Below, one piece after another: positions 13,764 to 22,980 of a stretch of DNA of 64,000 nucleotides (position 1 is its first letter; each line of letters opens with the position of its first letter). The position numbers and the translations under genes were made by a program. The notes below the pieces were generated by a model. It was not told the origin of the DNA. It searched no databases and saw only the letters and a list, made by a program, of their open reading frames with translations. The stretch is from Adiantum capillus-veneris (Eukaryota > Streptophyta > Polypodiopsida > Polypodiales > Pteridaceae), in NCBI GenBank assembly GCA_014529385.2, contig CM043971.1, forward strand, positions 86,814,840 to 86,878,839, in the 5' to 3' direction.

Positions 13764-14080
13764 ATATCAAAGGCATTTTGGATGAGATGTTTAAGGCTTC
13801 ATTGCATGCTATAGTAATGAAAGAGTCTCTCTATGTGGCATCAATTGAGAGTACTTTATGCTTAATGAGGATTTCGATTCTTCATATGGTTTATTCTTTG
13901 ATATTGGGAGTGAGAGAATTGATATGGCTGGTGTTTCTTCATGCATTTTTTGCTTATGTTGTATGGCCTTTTGATCCAGGTGGACAAGATTGCTATGCTA
14001 CTGCTGAGCATGAATGCTCTAGCAGACTGGGGGGTTGGCAAACTATGTTGGGCGCATTTCTGACACCCCGTCTTTTGTAA
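13751..14080 (+). CDS. Short ORF with hydrophobic segment, overlapping the acidic ORF
   Basis: An open frame of 109 codons begins at an ATG 13 bases before the end of the acidic ORF and runs into the 3' LTR. Residues around 42-75 form a long hydrophobic stretch (VYSLILGVRELIWLVFLHAF) that could be a membrane segment. It could be an ORF by chance, since its last part crosses the polypurine tract and LTR. No homology is recognised. Confidence 0.25.
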   Translation: MAEVNIKGILDEMFKASLHAIVMKESLYVASIESTLCLMRISILHMVYSLILGVRELIWLVFLHAFFAYVVWPFDPGGQDCYATAEHECSSRLGGWQTMLGAFLTPRLL

Positions 14081-14907
14081 ATTTGTACATATGTACATGA
14101 CACATGATGTCAAAATTGTGTGTGGGCTTTCTTTTTGTGGGGTTTTTAGCTTGCTTTAGCAAGCACATGTACATGCACTACAAGTCGCTAGTCTAGTGAC
14201 AGCTGTCGGGCTACTATAAGTGCCCGTGAGTGAGTTTTTTGAAGCGAGACTTGTATTTAATTTAAACTCATGTAAAAACTTAAAAAATTTCAACCAAACT
14301 CTAGAAAATTTCAGGTTTGAGCACGTTGTGCCTCCTTGATGGTTTTTGTTACAGTTTTTGCCACCGCCTTGCCTACTCTACGTGTAGTCGTGTTGGGACA
14401 GCTCCCCGTTCGCATCAATTTTGCATGTAGCCGCGTGTAGATTCAAATTTTTTCATCTTCAGCTTTCTTGCCAGTCATTTTTCAAGATTTCTCTCAAGCT
14501 TTGAATTGCCCCAATTGGAGTTGTGCTCTTTAGGTTACGACTAGTTCTCTACAGGGTCATGGCTATGGCATCCTAGTGGCAAATTGTGTGCAGATAGATC
14601 AGGAGGGCATGTAGCTATGAATTGTGGAACTGAGTTGAAGTTGTGGTTTTGTGATGTTAAATTATGAAAGGGGAGTCCCTTGTATGCATATGCATTGGTC
14701 GGCGTGTGCTGTAAATCCATGGGAAATCCATGCTTTGGTAGGGTTTTGCTCCTATGTGACATAGTCTCTTGGGTGGGCGACGGCTAGTAAATTCCAAGGG
14801 GACTCTCTTGTTCGACTTGTGGTGTTTCAAAGTGATTTTTTAAATCTTTTGGTGTTCTTGTAGTGCTCATCGCTATAGAGGTGTTCCAGTTTTCTTGTTT
14901 TCCAACA
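14046..14907 (+). repeat. 3' LTR of non-autonomous element
   Basis: 862 bp, TG...CA ends. A GGGGGG-containing purine tract (about 14030-14036) sits just upstream and would prime plus-strand synthesis. Confidence 0.9.
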
Positions 14908-15386
14908 GCGGTAGTTTAAACCAGTAATCCAATAAACTCAAGAACAAGGTGTCAGTTACAAAAAATATCAAGCCGAGTGAGGCACAAACTTGAGAAGCAC
15001 TATCATGATCAACCAACTCCATAGATCCAAGTGTTCACACCCTTTACTCCACATTAACAAAAAATGGCCTCATTCCTCTCTTTCACATACACACACCATG
15101 CAATCAAGGCTAAGTGAGGTGCCAAAGAAACCCTCACCTTCTTTTAGTGCAGCTCCCAAAGGTTGAGCCATTTTTTTTTATATTGAGTGGAGTATCCCCT
15201 ACAATCTCCATACTCAATTAGTCCATAATTTGAGATAGGCACTTACACTGCTCAGCCTCCATGGGTAGACACAAGAGGCATAGGTAGGAGAGAGAGATAT
15301 GGATAGGGAAAACAACATACAGTAGTGTTGCAAAAGTTAGCCCACCAGAAGATGGAGTGCTAGTAGAGGGGGAGAGGGAGGAGCGT
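14908..15386. other. Host flank between two LTR elements
   Basis: No gene. A segment near 15080-15140 ('ctttcacatacacacacca ... aaggctaagtgagg') resembles 62345-62410, another hint of an old interspersed repeat. The last bases, GCGT (15383-15386), are the left target duplication of the family 1 element. Confidence 0.5.
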
Positions 15387-16524
15387 TGTGAGCGGGATGA
15401 AAACACACACAACGCCTCTATAACGACCCGACACACACTCTTGGGAAGATACACACACACACTATGGGGCACCACTCAGCTTACACAACACACCTGGCCG
15501 AGACAGGGAACACACCTCTGGAGTGAGAGGAGAGAGACTATCCACTTGCCCAATCCACACAGAGACACACACACACACACACACACACACACCCAAAAAA
15601 ACTCAGCTCAAAAAAAGAGAACTTCTGATGTTTAGATACAAATGAGCTCGGGCCAACACCAATGGGGCAAACAGCTCACACAAAATGGGTAAAAGATACC
15701 AGATACAATCACAAATTGGAGAAGAAGCTTCACTCACCGGAGAAGATTACACAGAAAAATAGCAGAAAAAGAGTGAGGAATTTGGCAAAATGGACAGCTC
15801 CATCGCGTCCGGAACGGCCCAAAACCCCAGTCTACAATGTCAAAGTGCTCAAATCCGACCTCGGATGAGCAGTTTACGGCCAAAACAGGCTCCAAAATGA
15901 GCAAAAACACACCTGCGGCTGTTCCTCCTCTCTTCTCCACGTTTTTTCTGGTCTTCTCTCTCTTTTTTCAGTTTCCACACTTAGATTTATTAGTTGGGCA
16001 CCCTTGGCCTTTTAGATGACCTCAAACGGACCCCGAACAGGCCAAAAACTGACCTCGCAGTGCATAGTTGTCACCTTTTTGCATCATTTGCACACCTGGC
16101 ACTCAGCTTTTTTCCAATAATGCATCTTGCCACCACGTGAAGTGGTCCTAATGATGACCTTTCTGCATAACTCTCACAAGAAAACACCCACGTTGTGTCC
16201 GTCCTCATCTGCGTGCAAATATTGACCTCGTTCGCCCTTCTGACGCCACTAGATGCCATCTGACGCACCTACTGACCTCACGTCGTCGGCCCGCGGATAG
16301 CTTCCTCGAGAAGTTTTACGCGCTATAAACTCCTCATTATTGTAGAAAAACACAATGGTACTAGTAACGATGAAAATCGATGCACTATGTACATGGTGTC
16401 CTACCTGTACACATGTGGGCCCCACGTAACCACCTGGCTCTAGAAAATGGGCAATACTTTATTTGATGCACCATGCATGGGTATGTACATATGCGCAATC
16501 CCTTGCTCCAAAAAACTCCTGGCA
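15387..16524 (-). repeat. 3' LTR of family 1
   Basis: 1138 bp, nearly identical to 22981-24110 by eye. Its (AC)n tract (about 15563-15592) is longer than the one in the other LTR, which explains most of the length difference. Confidence 0.95.
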
Positions 16525-16552
16525 TAATTTGCCCATCCCCTAGCTTGCTAGA

Positions 16553-17281
16553 TCATTCATGATCAGCAGCAGCAAAGAGAGATATGAGACTCGCCGCATC
16601 ACAAGTCTCCTCATCCTTCACCAACATTTCTTGCTCCACCGACAACTCATCTTGCTCCACCATCATCAATCTAGCATGATACAATTTAAGACGCAATCCA
16701 TTTACCCTTGATGTATGTAGAACACCATCCAGGTTAGCTAGCTGATATGTGCCATTTGGAAAACACTCCACTACCTTGAAAGGGCCTTCCCACTTAATTT
16801 GAAACTTCTTTTGGAAGGTGTTGTCCAGCTTACTATTGTAGCGCAAAACCAAGTCATGCTTCTTGATTCCCTTACTTTTGACATTTTCATATATCTTTGA
16901 CAAAGCTTTATCCTGCATCTGCCCATAATGCTCCAATGCGCTCATCCTATCCAACTGGACCTCTTGTAACTGCAAGAGCCTCTCTTTGAATGCATCACTA
17001 GGCGGCCCAAGCAACTTCTCTAACATCTTGACCGCAGGCAACTCTACCTCCACAGGCAATAGTGCTTCCTTTCCATACACCAAATGAAATGGAGTAAACC
17101 CTGTACCTGTCTTCACCGAAGTACGGTAAGCCCATAATACACTAGGCAATTCCAAATCCCAATTCTTTCCTTGGTGATCTGTCACTTTCGAAAGAATCTG
17201 TACCAACTCACCATTGAATCTTTCATTTAAGCCATTACACTGTGGGTAATAAGGAGTGGTATGCTGGTGCCTAATCTTCAT
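16553..17281 (-). pseudogene. pol: Integrase C-terminal part, family 1
   Basis: This 242-codon frame carries the end of the integrase catalytic core (HTTPYYPQCNGLNERFNGEL, with the catalytic Glu) and the C-terminal domain with a GPF form of the GPY/F module (KWEGPFKVVECFPNGTYQL), then a short acidic tail. In the family it belongs on the same polypeptide as the upstream integrase half. Here a 31-bp tandem duplication (17308-17369) puts it out of frame. The listed ATG is simply the first Met after the break, not a true start. The stop is followed at once by the polypurine tract and 3' LTR. Confidence 0.9.
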
Positions 17282-17307
17282 CTTTGTGCATAAGAAGTCT
17301 AGCAGTT

Positions 17308-17369
17308 TAGCTCTAAATCCTGGCCCCTTATCTGAAAGTAGCTCTAAATCCTGGCCCCTTACCTGAAAG
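17308..17369. repeat. 31-bp tandem duplication inside integrase
   Basis: Two copies of a 31-bp unit (17308-17338 and 17339-17369) differ at one base. The upstream copy in the reading direction encodes LSGKG, the second LSDKG, so the catalytic Asp survives only in the out-of-frame copy. Confidence 0.95.
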
Positions 17370-18437
17370 TAGCTCTAATGGCACCCCAAACTTGCAACAT
17401 ATTTCATCATACACAAATTTTGCCACATCCTTTGCAGTGATCTGTTTTACTGCTATAGCCTCTGCCCATCTAGAAAGATAGTCCACTGCCGTCAAAATAT
17501 AGCTTTTGCCCCTGCTTGTGATAGGTAACGGGCCTATTGCATCAATTCCACACTTTTCAAACACATCAAACGCCATAATGGTTTTTCGTAGCTCTGGCTT
17601 CAACACTCTCTTCCCAAATGCTTGACACCTATTGCAAGACCTACACCAATGGTGAACATCCTTGTGCAAACTAGGCCATACATACCCCTCTTGCAAAATC
17701 TTATGCAAGGTGATCTTTAGAGCAAAATGGCCACCACATGCGCCTTCATGATTCTCTTCCAACACTCTGTAAAGCTCCTCCCACCAAGGTACACGTCTCA
17801 ACACGAGATCAGCCCCTTTCATGTATAAGACATCGCCAATCAATTTGTACCTGTATGCTCTACGCACAAAGCCATACTTCTTAGACTTCTGAATCTTCTT
17901 TGGTATGATTCCTGTTAGCAAAAACTCCTCTTCTTGAGCCAAACTTTCTCGGCCATGATAAAGAGGTAAATTGGTCCTCAACACGAATAGCTCCCCAATC
18001 ATGCCTTGAGCTGCTTCATGTGCCTCTCCATTTAGAGCACGTTCAATGTGTTTGATGCTCCATGCTTCGAACTTTTTTAATAGGCCTTTAATTCTGAAGC
18101 ACATTTCCTTCAATGAGGTGTTCTTGCTCTTCCACACACCCAGCACTTGCTTCACCACTAACAAGGCATCACCTTTTATGCTCAACCTTCGAACCCCATG
18201 CTTCAAACAAATGTGTAATCCGGCTTCCAATGTAGCATATTCAGCCTCATTGTTACTATGCGCATCCAATTTGAACCCTCTCTTGCATACTAGCTTCCCC
18301 TCTAGATCATAAAGTTCTATACCCCCTGAAGCTGCATCGTGGCTCTTTCTGTATGAACCATCAAAGAACAACACATGTGCATTGCTGATCTGTGGCACTT
18401 CTTCAACTACCTTTCTGCACCACTTCTTCCTTAACAA
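17328..18437 (-). pseudogene. pol: Second RNase H and N-terminal integrase, family 1
   Basis: This 369-codon frame opens with an additional RNase H domain: FFDGSYRK (catalytic Asp) near residue 25, NNEAEYATLEAG (Glu) near 62, IKGDALLVVKQV (Asp) near 88, and ERALNGEAHEAA near 134, where the usual last Asp is Glu. Integrase follows: the HHCC zinc-binding motif (GGHF ... HHWCRSCNRC, about residues 230-270), the first catalytic Asp in KCGIDAIGPLP, and a broken second motif LSGKGPGF (Asp to Gly). It overlaps the end of the RT frame by 35 bases in another frame. Since similarity flows from one to the other near 18410, this is a frameshift within pol rather than a separate gene. Confidence 0.9.
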
Positions 18438-21081
18438 TAAGGGGATTCTCCTTGTAGGTCAACAAATCAGCTAGGGTAGCCCTTGTACTATCTTCCACTA
18501 GAAAAGAGAACTCAAACTCTTGCAGCTCAATTACCCATTTCTTCACCACATTTGACATGTTAATACCATTAATTAACTGTGGCAAAAAGGCATAACTCAT
18601 CAAGAAAACAAAAGCCCGTGGTAGCAGGTAATGACGAAATCGTCGACCAGCAAATATTACACTGGCCATCACTAGCTCTACTTCCGATAACTTTCTCTCC
18701 GCTACCAACTTCACTCGGCTTGCACAATACACTGGCCTCATATAATGGCTGTTCTTCCCCTTTTGCAATAGCATGGCTCCAATGGAATCATCCCCTACTG
18801 ATGGATTTACATAAAAAACTTTCTCCCAATCAGGAGCCTGCATGGCTGACAACCCCCCTAACACCTCTTTCACCTCTTGAAACACTTCTTCACACTTGTC
18901 ATCCCATTGCAATGGATCGTGCTTTGCCACTTGCTGTAATGGATAAAGAAGCTGCGAAGACAATGGAATAAACCGTGCCATGTACTTCACTTTGTGTATA
19001 AAGGTTGCCAATTGCTTCGTACTCGTAGGTGATGGAAGAAGAATAATAGACTTAACCTTGTCTGGATCAGCCTCAATGCCATTTTCTGACACCATGTGGC
19101 CCAATAACTTCACCCTTGGCTGTGCTAGATGACATTTCTTTGGATTTAGTTGTCCTCCACATTCATCATATGGAGCCAATACCATCTGCAGCTTCTCATG
19201 GTGTTCAGCCCTACTGCTATAAACACAGAAGTCATCCATAAAAGCTTTAACACAACTACCAATGAATGGTTCCAACACCCAATTTGCTCTCTCTTGATAG
19301 AAGGAAGGTCCATTTGACAACCCAAATGGCAATACTGTGTAGCAATAGCAGCCCCATGGCGTAATAAAAGTTGTCTTTGTGCGGTCTTTAAGAGCAATCT
19401 TCAATTGAAAATAGCCTGAAAAACCATCACACACACTGTACCTCTCATAACCTGCCACTGAATCTAAGATCTGATCGATGAATGGAAGAGGATATGGGTT
19501 CTTCTTAGTGGCTGCATTTAAGGGTTTAAAATCTACACAAATCCTCCACTTCCCATCCTTCTTTGGACTGACTACTACTGGACTCACCCATTCTGTGGTC
19601 TCCAGTGGAACTATGAACCCTGCCTTCAATAACTTGCCCACCTCTACCCGCAAGGCTTCCATTTTCTCTTGACCCATCCTTCTTAGCCTTTGCCGCACTG
19701 GCTTAGCACCTTCTTTCAGCTCTATTTGCATCTCTTCACCCTTGAACCCTCTGATCTCTTCATATGAAGTAATGAACAAATCAAGAAAACTAGCCAGCAT
19801 ATGCAAAAATATATCCTTCTCCATAGCTGAGAGGTCTCCACTAATCATTTGCATCATTAATTCCTGCTTCTTTAACAACTCAACCTTCATTTGCATCAGC
19901 CCTTCAATCACTTCATAAGGCCCTTCACATTCATCTTCAACCTCATTCGCAAATGCAACTAAACCAATCTCCTGGATTTCTTTGTCCATCAAAATAAATG
20001 CAACATCAGCATCCTCATCACTGCTGGTAGTGCTATCACTGTCCTCATCTGTCACCGTGGAAGAGTCTTCATCACTAGACTCATCCTCATCTTCATAAAG
20101 CTCCTCTAATCGTTTCCTTGTGTCCATATTATAAAGCTTCTTGGTACCTGTCTTTCCATAGAGGCTAATCGTACCATGTCGCCAATCTTGAACAGCTCCC
20201 ACTGCACGTAACCATGGTCTGCCCAATATAATAGGATATGCTCCCAACCCTACTGGCATCACATGAAAATTAACCACTGCCTTTGTATCATATGCCTCCA
20301 CTTCTAAGCTCTTTACAACACCCAAGCATTTTACTTTTTGATGGTTTGCCAATCTGATCCGAAACCCTGACACCCCAGCCACTGTGAGACCCATCTTCTC
20401 AACACATGAGTGTGTTATGACGCATATTTGGGCTCCGCCATCCACATAACCTTGTCCCAAATTTTTCCTTTTATGCCACACATCTACTATTGGACAAATG
20501 TCTGGTAGCTCATCCATTGCCAACACCTTTACTGAACCTCTCTCTGGCTCTTTCTCCATTGGGTTAACCATCCTCTTCCACTGTCGCTTTAGCTTAGGCA
20601 CCATCTCTATAAGCTGCCCAAAAGTAACATCTACCTTCCTGCTCGTCAGATCCTCCCTCAAGTCATAGCTTAATTGCCCATCCCCTAGTGGAAAATCTGA
20701 AACATGAAACTTTCGACGAGCTCTCCTTTTCCTCTTGGCCTTGACATCCTCGCCTTCATGGCTCTTTCCTTTCTTCTTACTAGGACCTGGGGCACTTCTT
20801 CCTTCCTTTTCCTCTGTGGTCCTCTTCTCAATAGGCGTCACTAATGTATCCTCTAGCTTTGATGCCTTCTCCAAGGTGACTACACTTAGCACTTTTGTCT
20901 TCCCTTTTTCCTCCTGGGTCAGTCCACTTGTTCCTTCGTCTCCCTTAATTTCGATGCCATAATCATTTGACGTAGTTAGCACCTGTCTTGGCAATGGATA
21001 CATGTCTCCCCCCATCCTTGGTGGCTTATCACATTGCGGGCTGATGTGACCCAACTCTCCACAATTATAACATGTGGGCGT
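18403..21081 (-). pseudogene. pol: CCHC knuckle, protease, reverse transcriptase and degenerate RNase H, family 1
   Basis: The frame continues gag after the UAG at 21082-21084. It begins with a complete CCHC zinc knuckle (CYNCGELGHISPQC), then a basic linker and an aspartic protease with VDGGAQICVI (Asp about 205 residues after the Met at 21054). RT follows with ICVDFKPLNAATKK, VCDGFSGYFQL, LPFGLSNGPSFYQ and the active site FMDDF near residue 610. The next RNase H-like domain (VNPSVGDDSIGAMLLQ) lacks the expected catalytic Asp, as in plant Tat elements where a second RNase H takes over. It ends by frameshift into the next frame. It would act on the element's RNA inside virus-like particles in the cytoplasm. 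Confidence 0.93.
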
Positions 21082-21936
21082 CTACCTCCAAAATCTACCA
21101 TTGCTTTGTCCAACACCATTCCTAGGCCTTTCTTCACCTCCTTGCTGATTTGCAAACCTCCCTCGACCTCGATTATTTCCCACTTGACCTAGCATGTTTA
21201 GGCTGAGATTCTTCATCAAATCTACCATTTGCCTCATGTCTTGCCTTAGCCCATCATCTTGCACTGCTGTAGTGACCACTGCTGGTATAACCTGAGTAGT
21301 AACAGGAACCACTGGTTCATGATGAACCCCTGACATGCGACCTTGTAAAGACTCTATAGGCTGAAATTCAAACCTCATTGGCAAAGACTCCACCCCTAGC
21401 TGGCTCATTTTCCTCAGCTTCCACTCTTTGTTCCTTGCTACCTCTAGTGCATCTTCATATGTCCTAGGCTTCTTTAGCTCCACTCTCCAACGTATATTCT
21501 CCCAAAGACCAGCCAAGAACCTGTCCTTCTTCATCATGTCACGCGGGGGTACCTGTGGCGCTAAGGCCTTGCACATTCGCTCCCATGCCAATGAAAACTT
21601 ACGTATGTACGCATCTACTGGCTCACCTTCCTTTTGCACCAAAGCCTGTACTTCTTGCCACACCTTGTCAGGATCTTCTATCTTCACAAACTCCACTTCC
21701 AACCCATGTTGTAGATTGTCCCAACTCAACCTTACAGGTGGATCAGCCACACGCAACTCCTCTTCAAATGCTTTAGAACAAACTCGTGCATCACTCTTCA
21801 AACAAATTTGGAGAAGGCGTAACATTTGTGTAGGGTCATGAATCTGGTTGCTAATGCAGGCAACCTCCATCTTTTCCAAAAATTCTTCCACATCTTCATC
21901 ACTTCTTCCATGAAACTCTGGATAAGAGAAAGCCAT
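21082..21936 (-). CDS. gag: Gag capsid protein, family 1
   Basis: A 284-codon open frame starts MAFSYPEFHGRSDEDVEEF, has the helical Gag core (LVQKEGEPVDAYIRKFSLAWERM; RTYEDALEVARNKEWKL) and ends in an Arg/Gly-rich RNA-binding-like tail. A UAG (21082-21084) stops it a few codons before the CCHC knuckle, and the same frame then runs into pol. This is either a simple nonsense mutation or a readthrough site; most plant Tat-like elements need Gag in excess over Pol. The start is the first ATG of the frame and matches the point where similarity to other Gags begins. The closest relative in the window is the relic at 12401-13006. Confidence 0.9.
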   Translation of the reverse strand: MAFSYPEFHGRSDEDVEEFLEKMEVACISNQIHDPTQMLRLLQICLKSDARVCSKAFEEELRVADPPVRLSWDNLQHGLEVEFVKIEDPDKVWQEVQALVQKEGEPVDAYIRKFSLAWERMCKALAPQVPPRDMMKKDRFLAGLWENIRWRVELKKPRTYEDALEVARNKEWKLRKMSQLGVESLPMRFEFQPIESLQGRMSGVHHEPVVPVTTQVIPAVVTTAVQDDGLRQDMRQMVDLMKNLSLNMLGQVGNNRGRGRFANQQGGEERPRNGVGQSNGRFWR

Positions 21937-22020
21937 GGCTAGAGAACCCCTTCAAACACACGTGCAAGAACCCAAAACTTTTTACTACCCAATCCCCAGA
22001 AACTTCAATGGAGCTCAGCT

Positions 22021-22263
22021 TTAGATGAGAACAAACACATGCACATCAAATGAGTTTTCATAGTTGATCATCGGAATTACAACAGGCAAAGGACATTCCA
22101 GGATCTCTCTCAATCTTCTTGGCCCAAACATAAAGACTATGCGTTGCTGGAAAAAGATCTTCCTGGACACATGAACATTTATCTGGATTCTTTGAGTTAA
22201 ATGAAATGGAGTGAATTGAGGGCCATTTTGATCATCCATTAAAGCCAACCATGAAGCTCCCAA
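22021..22263 (-). CDS. Small leader ORF (80 aa), conserved across gypsy families
   Basis: This ORF lies between the primer-binding site and gag, ending 84 bases upstream of gag. Its last 63 residues align without gaps to the leader ORFs of family 2 (36 of 63 identical to 29217-29435, 24 of 63 to 28983-29195, counted by eye). Shared features are PFH, SRKI.FQQR, VFMFG, EIL, P.PV..P.I.Y and the terminal SFDV..F.L just before the stop. Identical residues are often coded by different codons (for example Ser by TCC here and AGT there), so conservation is at the protein level. There is no signal peptide, membrane helix or Cys cluster. I do not recognise the domain; it is rich in beta-branched and aromatic residues. 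Confidence 0.75.
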   Translation of the reverse strand: MGASWLALMDDQNGPQFTPFHLTQRIQINVHVSRKIFFQQRIVFMFGPRRLREILECPLPVVIPMINYENSFDVHVFVLI

Positions 22264-22957
22264 GAAGGCACACCTGTCTTATCCTCTGATTTTGCCAAAA
22301 TTTCAGCAGCATAACAGCATAAAATGGCTCAAAAGACCAAAAGACAAGCCATCATAACTTGGAAAAATTTTGACAGAGTTTCCCCAGAAGTAGAGCAATG
22401 AGAACCCAAAATATAGACTGTATCTGTATGCATAAACTGCCAACAATAGAACCCAAGCATCAAATAGGACTCACTAGTACATAGCCTATGGCGAGGTCAT
22501 AAAAAGGGTGCTCCAGCTACCTGTATCACCGAAAGGATCTCCACATTTGAGAATCCCCCAGCTCAATAAAAACCTCACGCTATCGACCCTCACACGAAGG
22601 CTAATGCAAATCGCATATAGTCAAGTCTCAAAAATGACTATCTTCGAGACCAAGTCTTAGAAATGGCTGGGACTGCCAAATACAAGCAAGTATGGCTTCA
22701 CAAATGCGTACAATGGCAATTTCCACAAGTAACGTACAATACCAACAAACAATGCGCTCAAACAGGCGCCAAGTGATGCATACCCACAACAACTGCAAGT
22801 GACACCATTGCTAGTATATCACTGTACTCCAGCCATCTGTACCTGTGTGAATCACTTGTACCTGTACCTCTCCATGTAACCTGTAACCTGTAACCTGTAA
22901 TCTCGAATCTCGAATCTCGAAGCTTGAAGCCCGAAGCAGAAGGTACTCGAAGAAGAT
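22264..22957. other. 5' leader of family 1
   Basis: Non-coding as far as I can see. It contains a run of 7-bp repeats at 22876-22938 and otherwise no clear motif. A second small ORF like that of family 2 was looked for and not seen. Confidence 0.5.
22876..22938. repeat. Heptamer tandem repeats in leader
   Basis: Three AACCTGT units pass into AATCTCG units (three) and then AAGCNNG-type units. This is a graded series of related 7-mers next to the primer-binding site. Confidence 0.85.
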
Positions 22958-22974
22958 CCTCCGTGGGGGCGCCA
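22958..22974 (-). promoter_or_regulatory. Primer-binding site, family 1
   Basis: On the minus strand, TGGCGCCCCCACGGAGG begins six bases after the 5' LTR. It matches the family 2 site at 15 of 17 positions. The tRNA was not identified. Confidence 0.75.
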
Positions 22975-22980
22975 AAAGAA

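Larger units (their letters stand above)
11488..14907 (+). mobile_element. Non-autonomous Ty3/gypsy-type LTR retrotransposon (gag-bearing, no pol)
   Basis: Two direct repeats of 849 and 862 bp start TGTTGGG and end CCAACA, the short terminal inverted repeat expected of LTRs. A TGG primer-binding-like site (TGGTGCCCACC) starts 7 bases after the left LTR, and a purine tract with six G precedes the right LTR. The flanks GCAG and GCGG could be an imperfect target duplication. The 1.7-kb interior holds only a gag relic and an acidic ORF. No protease, RT, RNase H or integrase is present, so mobility would depend on another element. The Gag resembles that of the autonomous element at 15.4-24.1 kb, a possible partner. 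Confidence 0.85.

Noticed and set aside
11488-14907. TGTTGGG/CCAACA ends read as terminal inverted repeats of a DNA transposon
   Set aside because: The 849/862-bp end repeats are in direct orientation with a PBS and purine tract, so it is an LTR element.
15662-15868. Matching 68-aa ORFs in both family 1 LTRs (also 23248-23454)
   Set aside because: The ORFs match because the LTRs are near-identical; one pair of LTRs gives no independent evidence of coding.
18579-18971. 130-aa plus-strand ORF inside family 1
   Set aside because: It is antisense to the reverse transcriptase region, which has clear motifs on the minus strand.
21428-21841. 137-aa plus-strand ORF
   Set aside because: It is antisense to the family 1 gag and has no motif of its own.
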